From Petunia secreta (taxonomy: Eukaryota; Streptophyta; Magnoliopsida; Solanales; Solanaceae), in contig JARKIP010000053.1 in assembly GCA_029990175.1 (NCBI GenBank), forward strand, positions 12,604,001 through 12,668,000: a stretch of DNA of 64,000 nt. Direction: 5' to 3'. The notes beneath the pieces were generated by a model that saw only the letters and a list, made by a program, of their open reading frames with translations, did not search any database and was not told where the DNA came from. How positions within the stretch are numbered: the first letter of the stretch is position 1; each line of letters opens with the position of its first letter. Shown in pieces: positions 33,291 through 45,010 of the stretch. The translations under genes were made by a program, and so were the position numbers.

Positions 33291-33365
33291 ATCCGTTTAG
33301 CTCAAACTGGTAGAGCTCGAAGTTCTTCAACTTCGCGGCTATGGGTTCGAATCCCACAACGGACA
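33291..33365 (+). tRNA. tRNA-Lys-like sequence inside E1
   Basis: A cloverleaf can be drawn: acceptor ATCCGTT with AACGGAC, D arm GCTC/GAGC, anticodon stem CGAAG/CTTCG with an 8-nt loop TTCTTCAA, a 5-nt variable loop CGGCT, and T arm with loop TTCGAAT. The A-box region is TAGCTCAAACTGG (one extra A compared with E2) and the B box is GGTTCGAATCC (33344-33354), a perfect consensus. Overall it is closest, as I recall the family, to plant tRNA-Lys. The T stem has an A-C mismatch (ATGGG/CCCAC). It lies 107 bp after the integrase stop. The 8-nt anticodon loop argues against a working tRNA. Confidence 0.7.
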
Positions 33366-33536
33366 CACTCCTCGTTTGGTTATATGTGTTCTTTTATCTA
33401 CAGCCAGCCTTAACTCTTTTTATTTTATCACTTCTCGTGTTCCAACATAAAAACAAGGAGGGTGGTGAGAGGCCCCTGTAGGCCAGATAAGACCTTCATA
33501 AAGGCAAAAGATCTTACCAAAAGGCGAATTTTTAAA

Positions 33537-33710
33537 GTTTTTCAAAAAAAAATTTTACGTGTTAAGACTTTCACGGCAAATAAGAGGAGTCATTCATAAA
33601 ACAAAAAACTTTTACGTGATAAGACTTCCACAACAAATAAGAGGAGTCATTCACAAAACAAAAACTTTTATGTGACAAGGCTTCCACAAAAATAAGAGAA
33701 GTCGTTCACA
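33537..33710 (+). repeat. Three tandem repeats, about 54-60 bp, in E1
   Basis: Three degenerate copies of a unit starting ACTTTTACGTGA, then AAGACTTCCAC, AAATAAGAGGAGTC and TTCACAAA follow the tRNA-like sequence. The matching array in E2 is at 46722-46880. Confidence 0.7.
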
Positions 33711-34227
33711 AGGCCAACGATTTGGCCAGAGCCAATCTACAAAGCCATGAAACAACTTTCAACTATCAAAACGATAAGCAAAGTTATACGGACAGAGCAA
33801 TGATTCGGCCAAAACTCTAAACGACCACGACTTGGTCAAAGTACCTACGACTTACGACCTCTTCCCAACGAAAGGCTCAGTTAAAAACATTCGGGTAGAC
33901 TCTTGGAGATACGAACTTAATAAAGTTCAAACTTCAGAAACTCCCAATCATAAGGCACGAAAGCCACAACACATGCAAACAAAAAGATCAAGAAGTTCAA
34001 ACTAAATATAGTCACTGGACAGATCTAAGTAGCATATATACATTAACTTTCTAAATTGATAAATGCCGAATACGGCTGACAGAAATTTGCAGAGTGTTCA
34101 AAGGCCAAACAAACCGGCCATACAAAGGACCAGAAAGTCTTTGCTAGACTTCTGTCCACCAACAAACAAGTCCAGCTCTCGCCAGACAATAAAAAAAGTA
34201 CATCAATCACATATTGAGAAAAGGGCA
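33711..34227. other. E1 spacer between the repeat and the antisense gene
   Basis: The sequence is similar to E2 46881-47390 and holds no coding signal on either strand. It would be the 3' end region for both converging transcripts. Confidence 0.6.
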
Positions 34228-37028
34228 TTAACATTTAGGGCTACGACCAGAACTCGACGCACCAGCTCCGTCAGTCCTGCCGTCGTCCCCTGAATTCTAG
34301 CCGTCGTCTTCGTCTTCACCATCATCGTCACCTTCAGACTCTTTAGGAGAGAGACCCAATGCTTGATTTGTCCTTCAAACAGCGTTCTTTGTTGTCTGCA
34401 GCATCTCCTCGACATTGACTTGTCCAGCCTGAATCTGCACGAGCAATGTACGCTTGGCCTCAAGAGCAGCAAGCTTGGTTTTGATCTCAGACTGATCACG
34501 CAGGTTTGCCAAGTCCTTGGTTAATGCGGTCTGAGCACTCATTAACTGAGCGACCTGATCCTTGGCAGCCTGGAGATCAGCCTTGGCTTTAACTGATTTT
34601 TCATTAGCTCTCTGCAGATCCATCTCAAGGGATGAATGGTATTCGATAGCACCGTTCAAAGAATTTCGACAATCTTCAAGCAGTCTCTCTAAACCCTGGG
34701 CAGAGCGTGCGAACCCTTCTCTCTCTTCGAGAAGAAGGTCCTTCTCCCTAGTGAGTGCGTTGATTTGCTCAACACGTTCGTTGTTGACATCAGTCAACCG
34801 GTTAACCTCACCACCAAGGAGACCACACTGCTCTATCAGAGTCTTGTTATCCTTCAGAGCTTCCAGCAACTCTTTCTTTGATTCAACCACTTGATCGACG
34901 TTGTTAAGCCTGGAGCGAAACATGAGCTCGGCAGCCAGCATATTCGACTGGAAAAAAGCAAAGTAAGTCAGAGTTAGAAGTCCGAAGCCAAAATTTGTTC
35001 CCAAAACAAAGCAAAAAAAAACTTACCCGGGCAGAGTCAGAAGCAATCTGGAAGGCTAACTCCTCATCGGTCAGCTCCCTCAGCACCCATTCTTTACGGG
35101 GACCGATAAGTGAGGAGACTGCCTTAGCCAAGCTGCGTGGCTTGGTTACGAATTTGACATCAGGGGCAAGTTTCAATGTGTGCTTCCTCTCACAGAACTT
35201 GGGTTCCCAAGCCTGTTCGGTGGGATAATTTGGCCCAAACTTGTAACGCACCCCCCTGATATCATTCAACTCTGTCCGGCCACCAATGACTGACCGCCAA
35301 ACGAATCTTGACGAGGAAAGGTTAGAGTCACCTTCCACTCCAGGATTTATTGTCTCACATTCACGAAGATCAACGGGAGTTGCCCCTTCAATAGCCACAT
35401 TCTCCAAGTCCTCGAAACGAAAAACACGAGTACCTTGGCTACCTTCTTGGGAAGCTTCTTCTCTCACTTCTTCTTTCACCTCTTCTTCTTCTTCCTCACC
35501 TACTTTTCTCTTCCCCTTGTCAACGCGAGAAGGACCTGCCTCCGCCCCGTCATCGACTCGGGGACTTCTCTACGGAGTACGGACAACCTCCTCCACAGCC
35601 CTTCTTCTGTCACTACGAAGATGAGGCCCTCGCCTAAGAGGAACATTAACTTCAGCCTCAGTGTCCGAAAGATCGATAATCTCCATGGCTACACCCTCTC
35701 CCCGTACAGACTTGGGGGCTCCAGCAGCAGCACCGACATTTTCTTTTTAGGGCTCTGGTACACTGGCCCTAGAAGAAGGATCACCGCCAGCCGATGAGGT
35801 TTGACCGGCAGCCACGGAAGTCTTACGAGCAGACTTCTTCCGTGCTCCGCCCTCGCCTTGTCTCCTTTTCTTTCTCTTCAGGGAGCCTAGTCCACCGGAC
35901 AGGAGTTCTTCACCCCCCTCCCTGCTGCGCAGAGCACCCACTGAAGCTAGTATAGCCTCAGCTTCAGCTTTTGGGTCACCAACAGGCTCGGAAGGCCCGT
36001 CCTGGGGAGGAGCAGGAAAGAAATCTCCCGAAGTGCCCAAACCTATGAAAAGGTGAAGGGATCAAATATGAAGAAGTTTCAAATAAGAAGAACGATCATG
36101 AAAATAGAAATGTTCTCACCATGATTTTGTACAACCAAACTCTTCTGAGTGGCAAAATACATCCACTCTCTCTTCTCAGGAGTAAACTCCTTCAAAATTG
36201 GCTCAACCCACGCGGTCAAATCTTCGACAGAAATGAGTCCGTCGTAGGGTTGCTTGGCCACTACAATAATTGAACGGAGCTAGAAGATGAGAAGAAAAGA
36301 GAGCACAAAAAACTTTAAAAATACTCGAGGACTTACGCTTCTTGTTCCAGGCCTCTGGAAGGTAAGCCTTATCGTCAAAAGTCAAGGAAGAGGAGCGCAC
36401 AAACAGATACCGGTGTACCCAGCCGCGGTCATCAGTATCCTCAGAACTGCGCACCAAGCCCTTGCTTCCGCGCATTCTGGCATTTACATAGCCGTCTTTG
36501 AAAATGTGTATACTATACAAAGAAATAAAATGCTCATAACCAAAAGATTGATCGGTTCCTGCCGCGAACCAACCCAAAAGAGTAACTATTCTATATATAC
36601 TGGGGCTCAGTTTCCCCGGACAGAGGAGGTACTCCCTACAGAGCCTCTCTAGCACAGGGTGCATGGGGTAATCTACATCCCACGGTGAAAGGGTAGGTGC
36701 ACATGGCTGTCCACCCAGCCCTATGGGAAGTAATATTCTCCTCCTCGGAGACAGGCAAGAGGGGAACCTCATCGCCCCAGTGGCAGTCCGTCCTTACTCG
36801 TAGGATTACCTCTTTCGTGATCCCAGACTTATACCTATACACCGGCCAGTTCCGCGTATCTCCCTCTCTATTATGGAAGGACTTAATGTTACAATCCGCC
36901 TCAAGTTCATCCCACTTCTTGGGGATTATCTCTGCAACAGTAGCTTGTGTAGCCCGGGACCTGGGACTGGCCGCCGAGGAACTACCAGCGACATCAGTAC
37001 TCTAATTTTTCCTAGATCTTGAAGTCAT
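34228..37028 (-). pseudogene. E1 antisense spliced gene of the retrotransposon
   Basis: A gene convergent with gag-pol. Exon 1 starts at 37028 (MTSRSRKN) and contains SHRAGWTAMCTYPFTVGCRLP and LERLCREYLLCPGKLSPSIYRI, similar to the 'putative gypsy-type transposon' domain. Exon 2 (about 36260-36120) reads AKQPYDGLISVEDLTAWVEP. Exon 3 (about 36043-35027) is basic, then acidic, then RFVWRSVIGGRTELNDIRGV. Exon 4 (about 34954-34228) is a long coiled coil with an acidic end. Introns have GTAAGT or GTGAG donors and pyrimidine-rich CAG/TAG acceptors, with frames that agree across joints. A TAG after residue 8 and a frameshift near 36650 make E1 a pseudogene. Function unknown. Antisense ORFs of this kind are known from Tat-lineage elements. 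Confidence 0.75.
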
Positions 37029-37142
37029 GGTTGCAAGGAAAATACGAAGTTATCAAGTAGATTTCAAAGCTAGTTCAAAGTATTTTCAAAGAACAGCGGA
37101 GAAGAAATAAAGGCAAGTAAAAGATTTCTCATCAGGCAAACC

Positions 37143-37154
37143 CCTATTTATAGG
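37143..37154 (-). promoter_or_regulatory. TATA box of the E1 antisense gene
   Basis: On the minus strand CCTATAAATAGG lies about 115 bp before the antisense start codon. The same motif is at the same place in E2 (50342-50353). It suggests a dedicated promoter apart from the LTR. Confidence 0.65.
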
Positions 37155-37591
37155 AGAGAAAATTTAGCCCCACAAACTTCCTTCGAGACACGTGGAGGCC
37201 ATTAGAGAAACCTCGATCAGATCTGGTCGTTAAAGAAGGAATAGGGTTCATCAAAACTTTATAGTATCATCATTATTCTGGAAAGTAGCGGTCACCTCGC
37301 GATCAACAGACGACGTGTGCACGTGACTGAAGCGGTTAAAATCATTATTTTTACTCTTGGGGCACGCAATAGTCATTTCAGAAAGACCTGCAGTCTCACA
37401 GGCATGCCAGCTGCAGTTACTTTTTTATACGGCGCATTAAATGTGCACGTCATGAGGGCTTGTCACTTAGATGATAAGGCTCGTACGTCATCAAGATACA
37501 TCACACGAAGACAAAAGTTCACAAGAATTCCCGCCAAAATTCATATCCACTCCTCGAACAGATACTCTTCTCTAGAAGTGCGGGGACTATC

Positions 37592-38301
37592 TGTATTGGA
37601 TAAAAGCTGACTAGACTTGAAAAGGTGACACGTGTCTTCCACGTGGCACGGGCAGACATCTCAACGGACAGACATTCATTGGACGGACATCCGACGGACA
37701 GACATTCATCACGAGCAGACTTAAAGGAGTTATGAAACACTTCAACAGTCAACACGGTCTGAATGAGTAGTTATTAACATGATCATCCACGATCAATCTA
37801 TTAATGGTCATTAAGGCAATCATTACAACCCAGCGGTTATGACTCCAACAGATATGTGACCGGCAGTTACTTATCCAAAACGGATCCACGCCCAGCGGTT
37901 ACAAAACCCCAACGGGTGCCTACCAGGCTTATAAATAGCCTTCGCCTTAATCGATTGCACAACAACTTTACTTCCTGTCTACACTATCAATAAGAATACT
38001 TTCTCGCTCTCGCTCTTGCTCAGATACTCTCTTTGCTCATATTTTGGTTACTACTTTAGTTCTTTAATCGTCCGAAGTGCGACTGATATTGAAGAACTCT
38101 CTCCGTAGACGAGTGACACGATACGGTTACTTCTCCTTGTTTCCGTTTATGCTTTGTTTTTATTAGTTCATATTTGCATATCGTTCTCGTATTATCATCA
38201 TCTTAGCCCATCGTATAAACTCTTAATCTCAACTATTGATCGTGATTCCGCAAATATAAATTTAATTGTTAATTGGTCTAAAATCGGATCTAGATTAAAC
38301 A
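37592..38301 (+). repeat. E1 3' LTR
   Basis: 710 bp. It carries an intact TATAAATA at 37930-37937, both G-boxes and the MYB-motif block. The purine-rich AAGTGCGGGGACTATC before it is the likely plus-strand primer site. Confidence 0.93.
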
Positions 38302-38306
38302 GAAGA

Positions 38307-38560
38307 TAGTCCTGAAGAATGGAAAAGAGCTTTTCTAAGAAACTTTGTAAGAATTGTAATGGTGTGAGTGGGGACATGCTTTTGAAGTTGGTGAAGATGA
38401 AAGAATTTAATGAGAAGGAAAAATTGAAGCTTTTTTGTGGTTTCTTCATTCCATCTTGATGGCAAAGGATAATTCCAAGTATATTAACAAGGATTGCATG
38501 AAGATCGTTCATGATTTGGCGTTTTACTCAAATTACTCATGGGTGAGAGTGTTATGACCT
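38307..38560 (+). pseudogene. DUF1985-like coding region, 3' part
   Basis: Directly after the E1 target duplication, frames give LLKLVKMKEFNEKEKLKLFC and, after a shift, MAKDNSKYINKDCMKIVHDL and AFYSNYSWG. The ending matches the close of a DUF1985 domain. It continues the coding region cut at 28222 and is broken by at least two frame changes. Confidence 0.5.
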
Positions 38561-39868
38561 GACGATTGATTATCTCATAAACAAAGTTGATTTAGCCGAA
38601 GTCCAGGGGACTTGGGAAAAAAGTTGATTTAGCTGAAGTGCATTGAATTCCTTCGTTAGAACTTAAATTTGAACCCATCAAATATAAATTTTAAATTTGC
38701 ATTTATACGGTAGAAAATGAATTAATCTAATTTGCAACTGAAAAATCTCATAGGAAGTAGGTAGCTACATAGAGCAGGACCATCAACATGTGGTAGATAA
38801 CTCCGGTAAGCTATCATGACTTAGGACTTCAGAATAAGGGCACCACTGCAACACTGAGTTGTATCTCGTCCCACGAATACTTTTAAAATTACTGTGACTT
38901 TGATATTGAGTTGGTCGGACCTTTTTAAATCTCTAATTACATACCAAAAAGAATGAAAGGAATTTAATTAATTGCTTAAGGTTGAATTTTTTATTTTGTT
39001 CCCAAATAAGATTTAATGTAATTATGGTTGATTTTTTTTGTTTACCTTTTTTTCTCTAGACTTGCTAAGATGAGGAAGTTCTATCATAGTTTTCTTGAGT
39101 TTCCTAAATTTACCTGTAATTTTAGCTTTTTTTATGTGATTTATGTATTTTTTAATTACATTTATTTATATTATATTATAAATTATAAAAAAATAAAAAT
39201 TCAGGGACTTTCGTTCAGTGTCTCGGACTTACGCCTCGCCCGTGTCATGTGAAAACACTAGTTATCAAGGGGAAATATAGCAAAACTTATCTTGGTTATT
39301 AATTACACGTCCATTTGAAGTAGCAGAGAGCAACGCTTCTCCAAATCTATAATGCCCTTTATTTTTTCTCACGGTTTCACTTCTTGTGCCACAATCACAA
39401 GTCTGATTTAGCTCTTTAATTCGTTTTCCTTGAAGCATATGCTTCGATTAACTCAGGCCACTTTAAACGTAACAAAGCATGGAGTTCATAAACACTGGAA
39501 CTAGAAAGCTAAGATTGAAATTAACTTTTTACCGTAGATTGAGTTGGCTACTTGGCTTGATTGTGAATAAGTAGTAGATCTCACTGTCTCTGTCCAGCAA
39601 AAGAAAGTGTACCTTCCGAAGTTTACCTCTTTGAAAGGTAATTAAGACCTCTTACCTTCTAATGGAAGGCATTCTATGAAACGTCAACATAATGTGTAAG
39701 TGATCTGGCAGAAGAATTGCCATTTATTTCTTGTAAATTATTGTATGGAGACTAGCATTGGAAAAGACGCACACAAAGTAAAGCATATTTTCCCATACCA
39801 CCTACTTTTTTCACGCTAATACCCTCATTATGTATTAATCGTACATTCCAATAAGTTATGAGATAGTA
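38561..39868. other. Unassigned DNA between the DUF1985 locus and the Stowaway MITE
   Basis: No domain-bearing coding region. There is an AT-rich stretch at 39000-39200. Confidence 0.5.
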
Positions 39869-39971
39869 CTCCCTCCGTCCCAAATTAATTGACGTTTTAG
39901 TATAAGATGTGTCCGAAATTAGTTGTTTCTTTAGAATTTCAAGACAAAATATGTTAGTTCTTTCCAACTAT

Positions 39972-40656
39972 TGTATTGGATAAAAGCTGACTGGACTTGA
40001 AAAGGTGACACGTGTCTACTACGTGGCACGAGCAGACGTTTCAACAGACAGACATCCAACGGACAGACATTTATCACGAGCAGACCTAAAGGAGTTATGA
40101 AACACTTCAACAGTCAACACAGTCTAAGTGAGCAATTATTAACATGATCATCCACGATCATTCAATTAATAGTCATTAAGGCAATCATTACAACCCAGCG
40201 GTTATGAATCCAACGGATATGTGCCCAGCAGTTACTTATCCAGACGGATCCACGCCCAGCAGTTACGAATCCTAATGGGTGCCTATCAGGCTTATAAATA
40301 GCATTTGCCTTAATCGATTGTAACACAACTTTACTTCCTGTCTACAATATCAATAAGAATACTCTCTCACTCTTGCTCAGATATTCCTTTTGCTCATACT
40401 TGCCTGTTGTTTTAGTTCTTTGATAATCTAAGTGCGATTGCTATCGAAGAGCTCTCTCCGAAGACAAGCGATACGATACGGTTACTTCTCCTTGTTTCCG
40501 TTTATGCTTTATCTTTATTAGTTAATACTCACATCTCGTCCTCGAATTATCACCATTTTAGTTCGTCGTTCGAACTCTTAGTCTCAACTATTGATCGTGA
40601 CTCCGCAAATACAAATTTAATTGTTAATTGGCCTAAAATCGGATCACGGTTAAACA
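39972..40656 (+). repeat. E2 5' LTR
   Basis: 685 bp, TGTATTGG start, ACA end. TATAAATA is at 40293-40300. The first G-box is intact; the second has CTACGTGG in place of CCACGTGG. It is very close to the 3' LTR, which suggests a fairly recent insertion. Confidence 0.95.
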
Positions 40657-40659
40657 ATT

Positions 40660-40679
40660 TGGTGACCACAGTGGGAGCC
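40660..40679 (+). other. E2 primer binding site
   Basis: TGGTGACCACAGTGGGAGCC begins 4 nt after the LTR. Its fourth base is T where E1 has C, a CG to TG change that weakens primer pairing. Confidence 0.65.
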
Positions 40680-40759
40680 GGTCAATAGCCTTCGTAGGTT
40701 AATAGTTTATCTTTGATATTATATCTCATTTCGTCAGTCTTTTTGCTCTATAACTAACA

Positions 40760-42440
40760 TGGCAGAAAGCAATTCTCAACGAACTATCGTAGGCGGAGAA
40801 CAGGTAAATACTCCTTCACTCAGTCTTAATTACTCTCCTGATTATTCTCCCGATTACTCGTCCGATGGGCAGCAACAATCTTCCCAAGGACCGGTCAGGC
40901 AGTGATATAGACGTATGCGCTCTCAGAGCACTACCCCACCCAGGAGACGACGCTATAGGAGTCTCTCCCCTGGCTGAGGGAACCTCCAAGAAACACTCTT
41001 TGCTTTCATGCAGGAACAGGCAGAGGTAAATCGAGGGATAAACGAGGCACTCACATCTCTCCGAAGGAGTAACCCTTCAACTGCAAGGGCTGACGCTGCA
41101 GCACCTGGTCGTGACGCACCTTCTTCACATACTTCAAGGCAAGGCGGAGAGAGGAACAACGGTGGTACTGCAGATCCAACGACCCAAATCAATCAGAATC
41201 AGAATGGAGGGTCTATGGCGCTTACGGATATGAGCCTTGTTGTGGAAGCTCTCACCAAACAATTCAAAGAAAGCCAGGAAGCACTTCAAAAGTCTCTTCA
41301 CGAGAGAATTGATCAGATACCAGGCGCTCCACCCACGTTGAAGAAAGTCGATGTCCAACGATACTCCCAGCATCCCTGGAAGAAGGAGGCAGCCCCAAAG
41401 GCGATACCTAAGACGTCCAAAATTCCAAACATTCCGAGGTATCGCGGAACATCTGATCCCAACGATCACCTCATGATGTTCAGCAACTTTATAAAGGCTA
41501 GCGATCTCACCGACGAGGAGATTGAATCTGTCCAATTGAAGAAGTTCGTGGAAACCCTAGCAGATGGAGCTCTGCGATGGTACTCAATGTTGCCACCTGA
41601 CTCCATTGGGTCTTTCGCAGAGATGGCTGAATTGTTTGTGAAGGCACACACAGGCGTCCAGAAGACGGACCCGCGTAGAGGACATCTTTGAGATCAAGCA
41701 AAGACCCGACGAGTCTCTCCGCAAATATGTGGATCGCTTCCAGAGAGAACATATGATGCTCCCCAAAGTACCAGACAGATGGGCAGTGATCGCATTCACC
41801 AATTGCTTGGATATTAGGAGCTTAGAGGCCACGCGTAGACTTTATGAGTCTCTTCGCGAGTTCCCAGCAGCCAGTTGGTCAGACGTCTACAACCGTTACA
41901 ATTCCAAGGTATGTATCGATGAAGATAAATTGATTGGAACAGGTACTCGAGGAAGAATTCAAGCACGCAGTAGTGGATCCGGCGGAAAGGCAGAGACCGA
42001 GATAGCAGACATACGTTATGAACCGTACCCTGATCAATCACGTAGCCATTCCAAAGGACGCAACCGCGACGACAAAGGGTTGTCCCGGAGAGATGATTCA
42101 GAATCAAGCCTCCGTGGAGCCCCAAGCCTGCCGAGTTTCAACGTGGAGATGTCTGAAGTAGTGGCAGCACTCAAAGACATGGGAGAAAAGGTCAAGTGGC
42201 TGAAAGACATTAAGACCGACCCAAGCAAGCGAAACCAGGACCTGTGGTGCAATTTCCATCGTGACCATGACCATACTATCGAAGACTGCAAAACCCTCAG
42301 GTATGAAATTGCTCATTTGTTGAAAAAGGGATTCTTGAAGGAGTTCCTGACCGAGAAGAGAAAGCAGACTCACGCGAAAGCACAGCAGAACAAACCTAGC
42401 CCTCCCCGAGCATCCTCTCCAAGGAGGACAATCAATGTTA
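40760..42440 (+). pseudogene. E2 gag
   Basis: The start MAESNSQRTIVGGEQ (40760) matches E1. TGA codons at about 40903 and 40977 stand where E1 has CGA. The frame is then open from 41008 to 41690 with the capsid region NIPRYRGTSDPNDHLMMFSN. A shift near 41685 moves to a second frame that runs 41729-43018, through basic sequence and the zinc-knuckle-like CNFHRDHDHTIEDC (about 42248-42290), into the protease. Confidence 0.9.
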
Positions 42441-43018
42441 TTTCAGGTGGAATCGAGGTGGACTCCGTTACTTTCACAGCAAAGAAGTATGCAAAGGTCT
42501 CCATCACAAACAACAAGCGCCCACGATCAGAAGAAGCAATCAAATTTGAAGACTCTGATGCAGACGGCTCGCAATTCCCACATGCCGATGCGTTAGTCAT
42601 AACGTTACGCGTGGCGGAGTTCGACGTCAAGAGAGTACTCATTGATGCGGGCAGTTCTACGAACATCATCCAATCACGGGTCGTCAGAGAGATGCAGCTG
42701 TCAGACAAGATCGTACCCATATCTCGAGTTCTCTCCGGCTTCAACAATTCAAGCGAGAAGACTCTCGGAGATATTACCCTGACAACTCTTGCCGAAGGGG
42801 TAGCGAAAGAAACAATTTTTCATGTTGTCGATGCAGATCTAGCCTACAACATCATTTTGGGTAGACCTTGGATCCACGACATGCAAGCTGTTCCCTCAAC
42901 TTATCATCAAGTGTTGAAATTCCCATCCGAGTGGGGAGTACGTGAGGTCCGAGGAGAGCAACGCTCTGCCCGAGATTGCTATTCGGTGGCTCTCAAACTA
43001 CCCGAAGAGAAAAAATAG
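42441..43018 (+). pseudogene. E2 aspartic protease
   Basis: It contains VKRVLIDAGSSTNIIQSRVV (active site near 42640) and AYNIILGRPWIHDMQAVPST. The same frame includes the gag C-terminus, so gag and protease were one fused product. A TAG at 43016 closes the frame before the RT region. Confidence 0.88.
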
Positions 43019-43090
43019 CAATTACAGCGACCGGGGCTAGACATACCACCTGAAGAGGCTAAGTACGAGGTCGCGGAATTCATCACGAAG

Positions 43091-44294
43091 ATGGACGAAA
43101 GAGAAAACCACATGCCAGCCGTAGAAGCTTTGGAACCTAAAGAATTGTTCGCCGACAAGCCGGAGCGGAAGGTGTACTTAGGGACTGAACTGAGTGAACG
43201 CCTACGGGGAGATATCCTCCAGTTCCTCAAGGAGCAGCATACAACATTCGCCTGGTCCCACGCAGATATGACAGGTTTTTTCTCCTAACATGATTACTCA
43301 CAGGTTGAACGTCGATCCTTATCACCGCCCGGTGAAACAGAAGACGCGCCAGCAAGGAGCCTTCAGGAACCATGTCATCAATGATGAGGTCGATCGGCTG
43401 TTAAAAATCGGTTCAGTACGTGAAGTCAAATATCCAGACTGGCTAGCCAACGTGGTTGTCATGCCTAAAAAGTACGGTAAATGGCGAGTCTGCATTGACT
43501 TCACGGATCTAAGCAAAGCCTGTCCGAAGGATTCATATCCCCTTCCCAGGATAGATCAACTGATCGATGCAACAGCCGGACACGAGGTGCTCACCTTCCT
43601 CGATGCATATTCTGGATATAACCAAATATTGATGGACCCTGAAGATCAGGAGAAAACGGCGTTCATAACTTGTTGAGGTACGTATTGTTATAAAGTTATG
43701 CCATTTGGACTAAAAAATGCAGGTGCAACATATCTGCATCTAGTCAATCGAATGTTTCATGACCATATCGGAAAGACTATGGAAGTGTACATCGATGATA
43801 TGTTGATCAAATCTAAACGAGCAGAAGACCATCTAGCACATCTGAAAGAAGCTTTCCGAATCTTGGATCAGTATAACATGAAGCTGAATCCAGAGAAGTG
43901 TGCTTTCGGAGTTGGATCGGGGAAGTTTCTGGGATTTATTGTTTCTCAGCGTGGAATTGAAGTTAATCCCGCTCAGATTAAAGCTATTGAATCAATCCCA
44001 GACGTACTTCACAACAAGAAAGATGTCATGAAACTGACGGGAAGAGTGGCGGCCCTACGCAGATTCATTTCCCGATCATCTGACCGATGCAAGATTTTCT
44101 TCGATGTCTTAAAGCAAAACAAGCAGTTCGAATGGACCCCTGAATGCCAACAAGCACTGAAGGATCTGAAAAAGTATCTATCCAATCCACCACTGCTCTC
44201 CATACCTCAGGAAGGCGAGAAGCTGCTAATTTATTTGGCAGTCTCAGAATCATCGGTAAGCGCTGTTCTAGTTCGGGAAGAAAAAGGTAAATAA
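43091..44294 (+). pseudogene. E2 reverse transcriptase and native RNase H
   Basis: RT motifs in order: RLNVDPYHRPVKQKTRQQGA (43300), DWLANVVVMPKKYGKWRVCI (43440), DLSKACPKDSYPLPRID, FLDAYSGYNQI, VMPFGLKNAGATY (43695) and the catalytic MEVYIDDMLIKSK (about 43780-43815). RNase H begins around FEWTPECQQALKDLKKYL and LLIYLAVSESSVSAVLV. Stops at about 43286, 43674 and 44292 interrupt it; the last two fit CGA to TGA and CAA to TAA. This whole block is absent from E1. Confidence 0.92.
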
Positions 44295-44426
44295 CTTCCT
44301 ATCTATTACATTAGTAAAGCTCTAATTGACGCAGAAACACGCTATCAACCTTTAGAAATATTGGCATTGGCACTAGTAACTGCTGCTTGAAAGTTACGCC
44401 CTTATTTTCAAAGTCATTCGATAGCT

Positions 44427-45010
44427 GTGGTTACAACTTTTCCTTTACGAAATGTTCTGCACAAACCTGAATTTTCAGGAAGGTTAGTAAAATGGGCTAT
44501 AGAATTATCTGAATTTGATATTACCTACCAGCCTAGGGTGGCGATAAAGTCACAAGTTCTAGTAGACTTCGTGGCAGACTTCAGCACTAATATATACCCT
44601 GAGGCAGAAAAAGAAGCTATTCTTTATGCAGGGCAGGCTCCCGACACATGGACCCTTCACACAGACGGCTCCTCGAGCATCAAAGGGTCCGGCCTTAGAC
44701 AGGTTCTTGTTGCTCCATCCGGCGAAACGGTAAGGCAGGCTATCAAGTGCCCATTTATTACTAACAATGAGGCCGAATATGAGGCCGTTATTGCAGGATT
44801 AGAACTAGCCCGAAGTTATGGAGCAACCATCGTCAAACTAAAAAGCGACTCTCAGCTAGTGGTCAATCAAATAAATGGAGGTTTCATTGCACGGGAATCC
44901 AGGATGCAAGTGTACCTCGCCCGAGTAAAAGAGCTCCTAGCACAGTTTGACGAATGGGAAGCAGTTCAGATTCCACGGGAAGAGAACCATAAAGCTGATG
45001 CTTTTGCAAA
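44427..45010 (+). pseudogene. E2 archaeal-type RNase H (aRNH)
   Basis: A long open frame (44427-45434) covers WTLHTDGSSSIKGSGLRQVL, CPFITNNEAEYEAVIAGLEL, KLKSDSQLVVNQINGGFIAR and the final Asp in HKADAFANM. These are the RNase H catalytic residues. A second RNase H after the native one is a known hallmark of Tat-lineage gypsy elements. It would help remove the RNA strand. Confidence 0.88.

Larger units (their letters stand above)
28228..38301 (+). mobile_element. Ty3-gypsy element E1 (Tat-like), RT deleted
   Basis: Exact 5-bp target duplications GAAGA lie at 28223-28227 and 38302-38306. LTRs are 703 and 710 bp, starting TGTATTGG and ending AAACA. The plus strand has gag, protease, a short RNase H segment and integrase; RT is missing. 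Downstream follow a tRNA-Lys-like sequence, a short tandem repeat and a convergent minus-strand spliced gene. The PBS, aRNH-like RNase H and the extra antisense gene point to the Tat lineage. Compared with E2 (39972-51475) it is the same family. Confidence 0.95.

Noticed and set aside
34562..34894. Plus-strand frame of 110 residues in E1
   Set aside because: It is the reverse of the coiled-coil exon of the antisense gene, which carries heptad-like Leu/Glu/Lys sequence on the minus strand.
39215..39256. Possible Helitron 3' end (CTCGCCCGTGTCATGTG... CACTAGT)
   Set aside because: The CTAGT end and a weak hairpin are suggestive, but no 5' TC end, no Rep/helicase coding and no second copy were found in the window.
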